NCBI GenBank assembly: GCA_019636335.1
Contig: JAHBXR010000025.1
Coordinates: 21,610-85,609 of the forward strand
Source: Pirellulales bacterium
GTDB taxonomy: Bacteria > Planctomycetota > Planctomycetia > Pirellulales > JAEUIK01
Direction: 5' to 3'
Length of the DNA: 64,000 nt
Shown here: positions 24,763-33,572 of the stretch, piece by piece
Position numbering within the stretch: position 1 is the first letter of the stretch
How the letters are laid out: each line of letters starts with the position of its first letter
The notes under the pieces: model-generated
Seen by the model: the letters and a program-made list of their open reading frames with translations, nothing else
The model's database searches: none
Told to the model about the DNA's origin: nothing
Translations under genes and position numbers: made by a program

Positions 24763-25572
24763 TCAGGAGCGCGCGGGGCCGAGAAAGGCGAACAGCCGCT
24801 CGGCAATCCAGCCGGGCTGAGACTGCAAAAACCCGTGTCCTTCTCGCACCAGCTCGACCTGGCAGTCGGCGCAGTAGCGCGACCACTCGAAGCTGTGTTC
24901 TGGCCGGCAGACGACATCCTCGAGGCCAGCCAGGATCAGCGTGGGCACGCCAGAGAGGGGACGCTCGATGCGAAAATTCTCGAAGGCGATCAGATCCGAG
25001 CGAATCGCTCCCTTGAAGTGGTCGAACATCTCCGGCTCGGTGGCCCAATCGCTCGGCAGCCCGCCGATGAAGATCAACGTCTCGAGCAGGTGGGCGTCTT
25101 CCATTCGGGCCAGCGACTCGTAGTCATTCAACCGATGCGGGGGCCGCGTGGCGCTGAGCACCAGGGCCGGCGGCGCGAGCCCCCTTTCCACCAGACGCGA
25201 GGCCATCTCGAAGGCGACACATCCCCCCAGGCTATGGCCGAAGAGGATCGCCCCGTCGAGGATCTCCCCGGGAAGGTGTGCCAGGCAGAACTCGGCGATG
25301 GCGGGGATATCGGTCAGGGGCGGCCCTGCGGCCCAACCATGCGCCGGCAGATCGACCCCCCACACGCTCCACTCGTCGGGCAGCGCGTCGGTCAACTCGC
25401 GAAAGGCCAGCGACTGGCCGCCGGCATGCGGAAAGCAGACCAGTTTGCGGCGAGCGGCGGCGGCCTCGCCGAGCGCGCGCAGACCGAGGCGATTGTCGGC
25501 CAGGCGCAGGTATTGGGCTCGCGACTGATTCATGTTTTTTGTTGTGTAGTGCAGGTGCTTTGGCGAGGTCAT
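24763..25572 (-). CDS. Type II thioesterase (alpha/beta hydrolase, GrsT/LgrE-like)
   Basis: 269 residues. KLVCFPHAGGQSLAFREL, YGVDLPAHG-like SVWGVDLPAHGWAAGPPL, nucleophile elbow ILFGHSLGGCVAFEMASRL (Ser in GHSLG), PALVLSATRPPH, SDLIAFENF, LILAGLEDVVCRP (Asp) and HGFLQSQPGWI (His) make the complete catalytic triad of external thioesterases that clear acyl groups from carrier proteins in NRPS/PKS assembly. No synthetase or carrier protein gene is in the window, so a different acyl-thioester substrate or a distant cluster must be assumed. A later Met at 25533 could be the true start. It follows the GT-C-like gene by 58 bases. Confidence 0.88.
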   Translation of the reverse strand: MTSPKHLHYTTKNMNQSRAQYLRLADNRLGLRALGEAAAARRKLVCFPHAGGQSLAFRELTDALPDEWSVWGVDLPAHGWAAGPPLTDIPAIAEFCLAHLPGEILDGAILFGHSLGGCVAFEMASRLVERGLAPPALVLSATRPPHRLNDYESLARMEDAHLLETLIFIGGLPSDWATEPEMFDHFKGAIRSDLIAFENFRIERPLSGVPTLILAGLEDVVCRPEHSFEWSRYCADCQVELVREGHGFLQSQPGWIAERLFAFLGPARS

Positions 25573-25630
25573 GCCGGGCGCCCGGCGATATTTGTTTCGT
25601 TAATCCGTGTTTATACTTTGTTAATGGTTG

Positions 25631-27205
25631 TTAATCGATCAGGTGGAACCAGTTGTAAGGGCTGCGGAAGACGTCTACGCTCAGATAGATCTCTCCCAGC
25701 ACGAGCCCGGCGGCGAGCAGCGTCAAGATAAAGTAGGGCGCGCTCGAGCTCCAGCGGCGCACGAAGTATTGGATGCCCTGCAGATACAGGACCCCGAACG
25801 AGGGCAAGGTACCGATGATCAATCGCCCCGAGGTGAAGTAGGGATGCTCGGCCGAGGGATAGTGGGACGGCCCGAAATGGAACGGGAGCGAGAGCGCCGC
25901 CAACAACAGGACGGCCGCTGCTACGAAGCAGACGTTCATGAGGTTGGCGAGCCGCTCGGCAAGTTCGAGCCTGGTGCGTTCGCGCCAATTGAAGACGAGG
26001 GCCACCACGAGCAGCACAGCGGTTGACCAGAGAAAAAACTGATCCAACGGGGGCCACGCCAGGCGATCGCCCCCCCAGATCAATTCGCCACGCCAATAGG
26101 TGACCGCCAACTCGCTGAGAAACGTGCCCGCGCCGCGGGGCGTGAAAATCGGATGATCGAGCCAGTCGTGTATGGGCTTCACGTGCCAGCCCAGGACCTC
26201 GAGTTTTTCGCGGCTGGCGAACCAGTCTCCCACGTAGCGACGATTGCGCGCCAGCCACCAGACGACTGGCGCCACGGCGGCAAACCAGGCCAGCGCCAAA
26301 CGCGACAAGTCGAGGCCGTTGGTCGCCGTGGAGCGGAAGTTCCGCAGGCGGACGAGCGTGACCAGGAACAGCGGCACGTAGAATACGCAGTTCGTCGCCT
26401 TGATGAGCACGCCGACCGAGGCGGACAACCCCGCCGCCAGGTACCACACCCACGATCGTTCGGCCAGGGCGACGCGCAGGCAAATCGCCAGCACCGCCGC
26501 GCCGACGACGGGAGATAGGACATCGGCATTGATGCCATAGAAGACATCCTGGGGGAACACGGCGAGCAAGAGGGGCGTCCCGATGCGCAGGAACATGTTG
26601 CTCGCATACGCTCGCCGCACGTACCACCAGCTAGCAAGAATCGCGAGTCCGTAGAGGGGTGGGGCGAGAAATCTCAGCCAATAGAGCAGGGATGCGCCAC
26701 GCATGCCCAGGTATCCTCCGAGGCGGAACCAGCCCCCGGCCAGCAAGTAATAGCTGGGCCACGAGTGAGACTCGGTATTCACCAACTCGGTCATCTGCGA
26801 GATGCGGTGGTGAACCTGGGGGAGGGCGATTTGCCGCGGGATCTGTGATTCGGGTACAGGCGTCTGCCCCGGCTGGCGGCGAGCGAAGAACTCGGGCGAG
26901 TTGTACAGGACGTACATCGCCGCGGAATCGGAATCGAACAGGCTGTCCTTGGCATTGGGCCAACGCCCCTCGGAGTATTTCAGCACGGCGTCGAAGTGTT
27001 GCGGTTCGTCGACGTTGTTCCAGAAGGGAAAGGCCGCCGCATAGAGCCACACGCGGAGCGCCGCCAGCAAGGCCATCGCTACGATCAGTCTTTTTTCCTG
27101 CGGACGCAGCCACGCGCCGATCGGATCGGCCGCGCGCTCGCGATCGGCGCGCAGCGCGGCCGCGGCTGTCGCGGTGCCGGAGGATGGTCGAGCGGCGTCA
27201 CTCAT
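25631..27205 (-). CDS. Polytopic GT-C-fold glycosyltransferase-like membrane protein
   Basis: 524 residues with about ten hydrophobic helices. The first extracytoplasmic loop after TM1 (LIVAMALLAALRVWLYAAA) holds FWNNVDEPQHFDAVLKYSEG, an Asp-Glu pair in the position used by GT-C/ArnT/DUF2142-type enzymes for metal and lipid-phosphate sugar. Later: HSWPSYYLLAGGWFRLGG, FPQDVFYGINADVLSPVVG, VLIKATNCVFYVPLFLVTLV. Predicted to transfer sugars from polyprenyl-phosphate donors, which the GT2 gene 57 bases upstream would supply. Substrates unknown. Last or next-to-last gene of the glycan operon. Confidence 0.75.
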   Translation of the reverse strand: MSDAARPSSGTATAAAALRADRERAADPIGAWLRPQEKRLIVAMALLAALRVWLYAAAFPFWNNVDEPQHFDAVLKYSEGRWPNAKDSLFDSDSAAMYVLYNSPEFFARRQPGQTPVPESQIPRQIALPQVHHRISQMTELVNTESHSWPSYYLLAGGWFRLGGYLGMRGASLLYWLRFLAPPLYGLAILASWWYVRRAYASNMFLRIGTPLLLAVFPQDVFYGINADVLSPVVGAAVLAICLRVALAERSWVWYLAAGLSASVGVLIKATNCVFYVPLFLVTLVRLRNFRSTATNGLDLSRLALAWFAAVAPVVWWLARNRRYVGDWFASREKLEVLGWHVKPIHDWLDHPIFTPRGAGTFLSELAVTYWRGELIWGGDRLAWPPLDQFFLWSTAVLLVVALVFNWRERTRLELAERLANLMNVCFVAAAVLLLAALSLPFHFGPSHYPSAEHPYFTSGRLIIGTLPSFGVLYLQGIQYFVRRWSSSAPYFILTLLAAGLVLGEIYLSVDVFRSPYNWFHLID

Positions 27206-27262
27206 ACTTCAAACGAACGGGAAACGATCGGATCGGGGCGCGAACCGCGCGACTCGCCGGGA

Positions 27263-28369
27263 TCAGGGCTCTGATTCTTCGGTCGAGGGCTGAGTGGAGA
27301 ACGAAGACGCTCCCCCCGCGCGCTCGTCGGGATGGGGGACGTCACCACCAGCATCGAGATGCGGCACATTCTCTGGTGTCAGTACCCGATCGATGATGAA
27401 CGTGGGCCGGCGCCGCGCCGCTTCGAGCGTGCGCACCAGATATTCGCCAAAGATGCCGGTCATGATCAGTTGCACGCCCGACACGACCAGCAGCACCACC
27501 ATCAACGAGGCCCAGCCCGGCTCGGCCACCGGCACGCCCACCACCGCATAAGCGAAGAGGACGAGTACCGCGTAGCAGACGCCGACGAAGGCCAGCGAAA
27601 TGCCGAGCATTGACGCGGCGCGGATCGGCACGTGCGAGAAGGCCACGAACGAATCGATCATGTATTTGATGCGCATGCCGAACGTCCACGACGAGCGGCC
27701 GTGATGCGCGGCTCGGGCCTGGCGCTCGTATTCGATGATCGCCGGCTGGAAGCCGGTCCACACCAGCGTGGCCACGCCGCCGCTCGGCTCGTGCGTGTCG
27801 CGCAGCGCCTCCATCACCTGGCGATCGAGCAGGCAGTAGTCGCTCCCCTGCTCGGGCATGTTGGGAATCGCGTACCGGCGGAACAGCTTCCAATACAGGC
27901 GCGACGTCAGCTTCGTCAGCCACGGATCGTGCCGTTCCGTGCGCGAGGCCAGCACCAGCCGGTAGCCGGCGCGCCAGCGGGCCAGCATCTGATCGATGAT
28001 TTCCGGCGGATCCTGCAGATCGGCCGAGACAGCCACCATCGCGTCCCCGGTGGCCAGGCTCAATCCCGCCGTGCAGGCGGCGCTCGCGCCGAAGTTGCGC
28101 GTCAGCTTGACGACGCGCACACGATCGTCGCGGCGGAGTAGATCTTGCAGCACCTCGAACGAGCGATCGCGCGAACCATCGTCCACGAAGACGAACTCGA
28201 AGTGTTCCGGATTTCTGTCTGCCACCGCCTGTAAACGGTTCAACAGCTCGTGCAGGCTGTTGGCGTTGTGGTACACCGGCACGACGACCGACACGGCGGC
28301 GCGCGACGATCCCGCCGGGATGGGGCTCCCCACGGGGCGAACTACGGGATCGGCATATCCGTCGTGCAT
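27263..28369 (-). CDS. Family-2 glycosyltransferase with C-terminal membrane helices (polyprenyl-phosphate type)
   Basis: 368 residues. Catalytic domain: VSVVVPVYHNANSLHELL, FEFVFVDDGSRDRSFEVL, RVVKLTRNFGASAACTAGL and VAVSADLQDPPE carry the DD and DxD-like nucleotide-sugar/metal sites. Two transmembrane helices follow (ASMLGISLAFVGVCYAVLVL, ASLMVVLLVVSGVQLIMTGI) and GEYLVRTLEAARRRPTFII, the pattern of GtrB/DPM1-like enzymes that make polyprenyl-phosphate sugars. It could charge the carrier used by the adjacent GT-C-like protein. It is 36 bases downstream of the epimerase gene. Confidence 0.92.
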   Translation of the reverse strand: MHDGYADPVVRPVGSPIPAGSSRAAVSVVVPVYHNANSLHELLNRLQAVADRNPEHFEFVFVDDGSRDRSFEVLQDLLRRDDRVRVVKLTRNFGASAACTAGLSLATGDAMVAVSADLQDPPEIIDQMLARWRAGYRLVLASRTERHDPWLTKLTSRLYWKLFRRYAIPNMPEQGSDYCLLDRQVMEALRDTHEPSGGVATLVWTGFQPAIIEYERQARAAHHGRSSWTFGMRIKYMIDSFVAFSHVPIRAASMLGISLAFVGVCYAVLVLFAYAVVGVPVAEPGWASLMVVLLVVSGVQLIMTGIFGEYLVRTLEAARRRPTFIIDRVLTPENVPHLDAGGDVPHPDERAGGASSFSTQPSTEESEP

Positions 28370-28405
28370 ATGGTTCCGTTCGACGCTGGGATAGCGTGGA
28401 GACCG

Positions 28406-29407
28406 CTACCAGTAGTGTTCTCGATGCGCGCGATAGAAGTCGGCCGTCGCCTCGAGCCCCGCCTGGAGCGGTGTGTGCGGTTCCCAACCAAGCAGGGTGC
28501 GAATCTTCGTGATGTCGGAGTAGAAGTCTCCCGGCTCTTGCGTCTTGCGCTCGGGCGAGAAGGGGGCGAAATGCCAACGTCCGCTGCCGGCCGCCTGCAC
28601 GACAAGCTCGGCCAACTCGATAAAGCTGGTGGGACGATCGACCCCGACGTTGAAGATCTGCCCCAGGGCGGCGTCGTGCGTGGCGCAGGCCAGCATCGCC
28701 TCGACGCAGTCGTCGACGTAGAGAAAATCTCGCAAGATGCGGCCATCGCCAAACACCGGAATCGATTCGCCATCGAGCGCCAAACGGACGAACCAGTTCA
28801 CCACACTGTACCGCGAGTGCAACATCTGCGAACGCGGGCCGTAGGTGTTCGTAATCCGCAACAAGACCGACCGGACGCCGAAGGCCAGGTGATAGGCTTC
28901 GACGATCTTCTCCGCGGCCAGGTTCGTGATCTCGTAAATACCCAGCGGTTGGGTCGCGGCCGTCTCTGCCACCGGCAGCGCGGCTGGCTTGCCATATTGC
29001 CCCCGCGTGCCGCTGTAGATCACCCGCACGCCGGGATTGTGGTGCCGGCAGGCCTCCATCACGACGGCCGTCCCCTTGACGTTGATATCAATGTCGGGAA
29101 AGGGGTCGCTCAGGCTGAGGATGTGATCGACCTGCCCCGCCAGGTGGAAGACGAAGTCCTGCCCCCGCACGAGGTAGTTCATCACGTTCCTGTCGCGTAT
29201 ATCGCTGTAGTTAATCGTGACGCGATCGCGAATCGGCTCGATGTTGAACAGGTTGCCGCCGTAGCCGGGAATCATCGCATCGACGAGCGTGACCTCGGCG
29301 CCACGCTCGACGAGCGTACGGGCCAGGTTGCTGCCGAGAAAGCCCATGCCACCGGTGATGAGCGCTCGAGCGCCGCGAAAATCGGTCGGTGTGAACGTCC
29401 TGCTCAT
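28406..29407 (-). CDS. NAD-dependent nucleotide-sugar epimerase/dehydratase
   Basis: 333 residues; ATG at 29407 overlaps the preceding aminotransferase stop by four bases (ATGA). Rossmann motif ALITGGMGFLGSNLARTLVE, then VVEACRHH..VIYSGTRGQYGK, YEITNLAAEKIVEAYHLAFG (Tyr...Lys catalytic pair as YxxxxLAAEK, Tyr in IYEITNLAAEK), ITNTYGPRSQM, DGRILRDFLYVDDCVEAML and FNVGVDRPTSFIELA. Extended SDR of the UDP-glucose/GDP-mannose 4-epimerase/4,6-dehydratase class; the precise sugar cannot be deduced. The catalytic Tyr motif is YEITN, unusual relative to the common YxxxK spacing. Confidence 0.88.
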   Translation of the reverse strand: MSRTFTPTDFRGARALITGGMGFLGSNLARTLVERGAEVTLVDAMIPGYGGNLFNIEPIRDRVTINYSDIRDRNVMNYLVRGQDFVFHLAGQVDHILSLSDPFPDIDINVKGTAVVMEACRHHNPGVRVIYSGTRGQYGKPAALPVAETAATQPLGIYEITNLAAEKIVEAYHLAFGVRSVLLRITNTYGPRSQMLHSRYSVVNWFVRLALDGESIPVFGDGRILRDFLYVDDCVEAMLACATHDAALGQIFNVGVDRPTSFIELAELVVQAAGSGRWHFAPFSPERKTQEPGDFYSDITKIRTLLGWEPHTPLQAGLEATADFYRAHREHYW

Positions 29408-30507
29408 GACCGCACCTCGACCGTGCAGTCGCGTACGGCGTCGCAGATCGTGGCGACTTCTGCGGACGAGAGTCCCCAATACAGGGGTAACGAAAGGACT
29501 TCGTGCGCCGCGCGTTCCGTTTCCGGCAGGCTGCCCGCTGCGTAGCCCAGGTGGGCGAACGCCGGCTGCAAGTGCGCTGGCGTTCGATAGTGTATCAGTG
29601 TCTCGACTCCGGCGGCGGCCAGGCGTTCGGCGAGCAGATCGCGCGCATCGTGCCGCACGACATAAAGATGATAGACGTGCTTCGCGCCCGCACGTTCGTG
29701 AGGCCGCACGACGCCGATCAGACGCTCGTGATAATCGCGCGCGAGTGCTCGGCGCTGCTCGGTCAGGGAGACGAGATGCGGCAGCTTGACGCGCAGCAGC
29801 GCGGCCTGCAGTTCGTCGAGGCGGCTGTTGATGCCCGGCTCGACGAAGCAATCGCGCCGGCTTTGCCCGTACATGCGCAGGCGACGCACGCGTGCGGCCA
29901 GGGCGGCATCGTTCGTGACGACCGCTCCCGCATCGCCGCACGCCCCCAGGTTCTTTGTCGGGTAGAAGCTGAACGCCGCGGCGTTCCCCCATGTGCCGAC
30001 CATTCGTTCGGCGTCGGTGGCGCCGATCGCCTGCGCGCCGTCTTCGATCAAGAGCAGGCCATGCCGCCGGGCGATGCCCTCGAGCGCCGTCAGATCGGCC
30101 GGATGCCCATAGAGATGGACCGGCACGATCGCCCGCGTGTGCGGGCCGACCGCGGCCTCGGCGGCGCGGGGGCACATCGTGAGCGTTTCCGGCTCGACGT
30201 CGACCAGCACGGGCTTCGCTCCGGCCCGCTCGATCGCCGTCACCGTGGCAACGGCGGTATGCGCGACCGTGATGACCTCGTCTCCCGGGACAACCCCCGC
30301 GCCGCGCAAGGCGAGCTCGAGCGCGTCGGTGCCGTTGGCGACGCCGACGGCGTGGGTCGCGCCCAGCCAGCGGGCGAGTTCGGCTTCGAAGGCCTCGACC
30401 TCCGGACCCAAGACGTACCACCCACTGGCCAACACGCGCTCGGCGGCGGCGCGCAGCTCGGCCGCCAGATCGTGGGCGATCGGTTTCAGGTCTTGGAAGG
30501 GAATCAT
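29404..30507 (-). CDS. DegT/DnrJ/EryC1/StrS-family sugar aminotransferase
   Basis: 367 residues from the Met at 30507; a Met at 30528 is an alternative. PLP-binding landmarks: GVANGTDALELALRGAGVVPGDEVI, LLLIEDGAQAIGAT, and the PLP lysine motif FSFYPTKNLGACGDAGAVVT. Also GINSRLDELQAALL and HYRTPAHLQPAFAHLGYAAG..PETERAA, standard for the family. These enzymes aminate 3- or 4-keto nucleotide sugars made by SDR enzymes, such as the next gene with which it overlaps. Expected product: an amino-sugar nucleotide for a surface glycan. Confidence 0.93.
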   Translation of the reverse strand: MIPFQDLKPIAHDLAAELRAAAERVLASGWYVLGPEVEAFEAELARWLGATHAVGVANGTDALELALRGAGVVPGDEVITVAHTAVATVTAIERAGAKPVLVDVEPETLTMCPRAAEAAVGPHTRAIVPVHLYGHPADLTALEGIARRHGLLLIEDGAQAIGATDAERMVGTWGNAAAFSFYPTKNLGACGDAGAVVTNDAALAARVRRLRMYGQSRRDCFVEPGINSRLDELQAALLRVKLPHLVSLTEQRRALARDYHERLIGVVRPHERAGAKHVYHLYVVRHDARDLLAERLAAAGVETLIHYRTPAHLQPAFAHLGYAAGSLPETERAAHEVLSLPLYWGLSSAEVATICDAVRDCTVEVRS

Positions 30508-30616
30508 GCCGAACTCGACAGGATGCATCTTTTCGTGGCACGCCAGCGAGCGTAGGTGACATAGCGTCACCTGGCCCGGCTCGTGCCATTGTACTCGTCG
30601 ATCGTCGAAGCGACTG

Positions 30617-31870
30617 CTAGGCGACATCGCTGCGCGCGTTGCCTGTCAGCGTGGAACACGCACGGCGAATCGTCTCCAACACCCGCTCGACCGTGATCTG
30701 GGGCATGCACACATTCTCGCGACAAGCCGAGCGACGATGGTTAAACGCATTAATACACGGACTACAGGCCAGCCCTGCCCACAAGGAATGATTGTGCGGC
30801 GACAGGGGCGCGTAAAGCTGTGGTGTCTCCGGACCGAAGATCGACACAATCGGAATATCCGTTAAAGCCGCCATGTGCGCCGGTCCACAATCGCTCGTCA
30901 CCAACAGGTCGGCTCGATCGAACAACGTTAACAGTTGACGCAACGTGGCCGTCTCGCCGGCCAGCGAGACCGCACGCTCGGGCGAGATCTCCGCGGCCAG
31001 TCGCCGCGAGCCCTCGCGTTCGGTGGAAAGTCCCGTCAGCAGGATCGTGATCTCGGGATACTCGGCCAGCAGGCGTTGGCCCAACTCGCGAAAGCTCGCC
31101 GCCGGCCAGCGGCGCAACGGCAGCAAATCGATCAGGTTGCAGTTCAAGATGACGAGTGGCCCCTCGAGCGTCCGCTGTGCGGAGCGTTGCAGCAGGGCGT
31201 CGACCGCGGCTCGATCTTCCGCCGTGGGCCGGAAGCGAGGCAATCGATAGCCATCGAGCTTCACGCGTTGCTTCAAGAGGGGCGTTTCCTCGGGCGAGGC
31301 ATCGAGCGCCGCCAAAAGCATGAGAAACTGCTCACTCGCATGGGCGTAGTAATTCACCGCCACGCGATGGGTATACAAATCGCCCCGGTATAACCCTTCG
31401 TTCGTGTAGCGATGCAAGCCCACGCGCCGCGACGCGCCGGTCAAAAAGCTCAAGATGGCGCTGATCCGCGCGAGACCCTCCCAATCGATCACCGTGTCGA
31501 TCCCCTCGCGGCGGCAGCGTCGCATGGCCCGGGCCACGTCGACGACAAAGTGCCACAGGCTGCCGTCGCGGATCGTCATCTGATTTTCGCGCGGGATCGC
31601 CTCCAGCAGATCGTGAATCTCGCGATTACCTGCCAGCATCAGGGCGTACAAATTCTGCTTGCCAAATCGCTCGCGGGCCACTTCCAGCGCGGGCATGGCC
31701 AGAATGATCGCGCCCATTTCCGACAACTTGATAAACAGCACCTTGCGCGGTTCGCCCGTGGCGGCACGTTCGAGCCCCACGAGCGTGCGAATGCGGCGCC
31801 ACAGAGTCAGCAGCCAGCAGAGGGGCACACCGACATAGAGATCCATCGCCCGGCTGGCGTTCTCGTTCAT
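30617..31870 (-). CDS. Family-9 glycosyltransferase (heptosyltransferase-like)
   Basis: 417 residues. Overlaps hldE by four bases (ATGA at 31867-31870). N-terminal basic/hydrophobic segment, then VLFIKLSEMGAIILAMPALE, DTVIDWEGLARISAILSFLTGA, GLHRYTNEGLYRGD and the nucleotide-sugar donor region ILLTGLSTEREGSRRLA..VSLAGETATLRQLLTLFDRADLLVTSDCGPAHMAA..PIVSIFGPETPQLYAPL. This last block, with GPAHMA and FGPE, is diagnostic of GT9 enzymes such as WaaC/WaaF/RfaQ, which add heptose to an LPS core. Paired with hldE it points to a heptosylated surface glycan. Confidence 0.93.
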   Translation of the reverse strand: MNENASRAMDLYVGVPLCWLLTLWRRIRTLVGLERAATGEPRKVLFIKLSEMGAIILAMPALEVARERFGKQNLYALMLAGNREIHDLLEAIPRENQMTIRDGSLWHFVVDVARAMRRCRREGIDTVIDWEGLARISAILSFLTGASRRVGLHRYTNEGLYRGDLYTHRVAVNYYAHASEQFLMLLAALDASPEETPLLKQRVKLDGYRLPRFRPTAEDRAAVDALLQRSAQRTLEGPLVILNCNLIDLLPLRRWPAASFRELGQRLLAEYPEITILLTGLSTEREGSRRLAAEISPERAVSLAGETATLRQLLTLFDRADLLVTSDCGPAHMAALTDIPIVSIFGPETPQLYAPLSPHNHSLWAGLACSPCINAFNHRRSACRENVCMPQITVERVLETIRRACSTLTGNARSDVA

Positions 31871-33366
31871 GGCCGCTCGCTCGCCGCTGCCGTGGGTCGC
31901 GACTCTTGGATCTGCGCAATCAACTGCGTGGTCGAGTAGGTCGGATCGAACGGCACCAGGACCACGCGTCCGCCGTACGCTTCGATCTCGCGTCCGACGA
32001 CCTGTTCCTTCGTGTAGCTGGCCGATTTAACGAGCACGTCGGGTTTCACGTCGCGCACTAGCCGCGTCACGTCCCGCTCGTCGAAGAGCACCACATAGTC
32101 GACGAATTCGAGCGCGGCCAGCATTTCGGCCCGACCTGCTTCGTTCACGATCGGTCGCTGCGGTCCCTTGAGCAGCTTCACGCTCGCGTCGCTGTTTAAT
32201 CCGACGACGAGGCAGTCTCCCTCTTGTCGCGCGGCTCGCAGCGAGGCAATGTGCCCCGGATGCAGCAGATCGAAACAGCCATTGGTCATCGCGATTTGTT
32301 GTCCGGCCGCGCGGCGTCGCGCCAATTCGGCTTGCAACCGGTCGAGCGCGATCACCTTCGCGCGTCGCCCCTCGAGCGGCGCTCGCAATTCGTCGATCAA
32401 TTCGCGCCGCTCGAGCGGCACGACTCCCAGACGCTCGACCTCGAGTCCCCCGCCGATATTCGCCAGCTCGATCGCCTCGGGAAACTCGGCGCCCGAGGCC
32501 AGGCTGAAACCGATCAGCGAGAGCACCATGTCGCCGGCGCCAGTGATGTCGTAGACCTGGCGCGGACGCACGGGAAACAATCCCCGAGCCCCCGAGCGAT
32601 CGGCCCAGGCCATGCCGTCGCGGTCGAGCGTCACCACGACGGAATCGAGACCGAATTCGAGCAGGCGTTCGGCCGCCGCCAGACCTTCGGCCGGCGTTTC
32701 GATCGTGGTACCCAGCGCCAAGCCTGCCTCCAGTCGATTGGGCGTAATGCAAGCGCAGCCCGCGTAGCGGCGATAATCTCCGCCGCGGAGGGGATCGGCG
32801 ACCACGCGCACCCCCGCCGCGTGTGCCGCGGCGATCGTGCGGCGCAAGACCTCTTCGCTGCAGACGCCCTTCTTGTAGTCGCTCACGAGGACCAGATCGG
32901 CGCGCGCGAGCTCGCGTTCGACGAGCGTCACGATGGCGTTTTCGAGTTCCGCATTGATTGGCCCGGCCTCTTCATAATCGACGCGGATCATCTGCTGCGC
33001 GTGGCGGCTCTGCGCGCGACCAAGGAAGCGCTCCTTGACCGTGGTGCGGCGACCTGGCGCCACCGGCAGATGATCGTTCGCGACACCGAGTCCCTCGAGC
33101 AGGGCTCGCACGCGCGGCGACTGACCGTCGTCGCTCAACAGGCTCGCCAGCGCGACCTCTGCCTCGAGGGCCGCCAGCATGGCGACCACGCTACCGGCTC
33201 CGCCCAGACGATGCTCTTCGGCATCGACGCGCAGCAACGGAATCGGCGCCTCGGGACTGATGCGATCGACGTCCCCCCACAAGTAACGATCGAGAATCAG
33301 GTCGCCGACGACCAGAATGCGCGGGCGCTGCGCCCCTTCAAGCATGGAAATGAGACGGTCGGACAT
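31867..33366 (-). CDS. hldE: Bifunctional D-glycero-beta-D-manno-heptose kinase/adenylyltransferase (HldE/RfaE)
   Basis: 499 residues, both domains present. Kinase domain (about 1-335), ribokinase fold: PRILVVGDLILDRYLWGDVDRISPEAP, AGGAGSVV-like LGGAGSVVAMLAAL, VSDYKKGVCSEEVLRR, DITGAGDMVLSLIGF with the catalytic Asp. Adenylyltransferase domain (about 350-499): MTNGCFDLLHPGHIASLRAA with the HPGH signature, VVGLNSDASVKLLKGPQRPI. Activates D-glycero-D-manno-heptose for LPS/S-layer glycans. Oddity: KSASYTKEQVVG stands where KGGDYxxEQVVG is usual. First gene of the glycan operon. Confidence 0.95.
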   Translation of the reverse strand: MSDRLISMLEGAQRPRILVVGDLILDRYLWGDVDRISPEAPIPLLRVDAEEHRLGGAGSVVAMLAALEAEVALASLLSDDGQSPRVRALLEGLGVANDHLPVAPGRRTTVKERFLGRAQSRHAQQMIRVDYEEAGPINAELENAIVTLVERELARADLVLVSDYKKGVCSEEVLRRTIAAAHAAGVRVVADPLRGGDYRRYAGCACITPNRLEAGLALGTTIETPAEGLAAAERLLEFGLDSVVVTLDRDGMAWADRSGARGLFPVRPRQVYDITGAGDMVLSLIGFSLASGAEFPEAIELANIGGGLEVERLGVVPLERRELIDELRAPLEGRRAKVIALDRLQAELARRRAAGQQIAMTNGCFDLLHPGHIASLRAARQEGDCLVVGLNSDASVKLLKGPQRPIVNEAGRAEMLAALEFVDYVVLFDERDVTRLVRDVKPDVLVKSASYTKEQVVGREIEAYGGRVVLVPFDPTYSTTQLIAQIQESRPTAAASERP

Positions 33367-33479
33367 GGCAACTCGCGCGTCTCGGCGCCGGGGCGCACGA
33401 GCGCACCTTTACGAACCCCACGATTGGCGAGAAAAAGCGCGGCGGGAACCGCCGGACCAGACAGGCATACCCTGGTTCC

Positions 33480-33488
33480 AGTATACCA
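33480..33488 (-). promoter_or_regulatory. Extended -10 promoter candidate for the glycan operon
   Basis: The minus strand reads TGGTATACT: an extended -10 with TG preceding TATACT, 114 bases before the hldE start. ATTGGA lies 16 bases upstream as a weak -35. Transcription would begin near 33473. Inference from consensus only. Confidence 0.4.
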
Positions 33489-33572
33489 GACGAAGCCCCG
33501 GTCCAATCCCCTGCCAGGCAGGTCGGCGGGTGCCGGAACTGCCGGTTTCGACGGTAGATAGAGCCGGCCGGC

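Noticed and set aside
29408..30589. Fusion of epimerase with upstream frame (727 residues)
   Set aside because: The upstream portion is the wrong frame of the DegT aminotransferase; ATGA overlap marks the real start.
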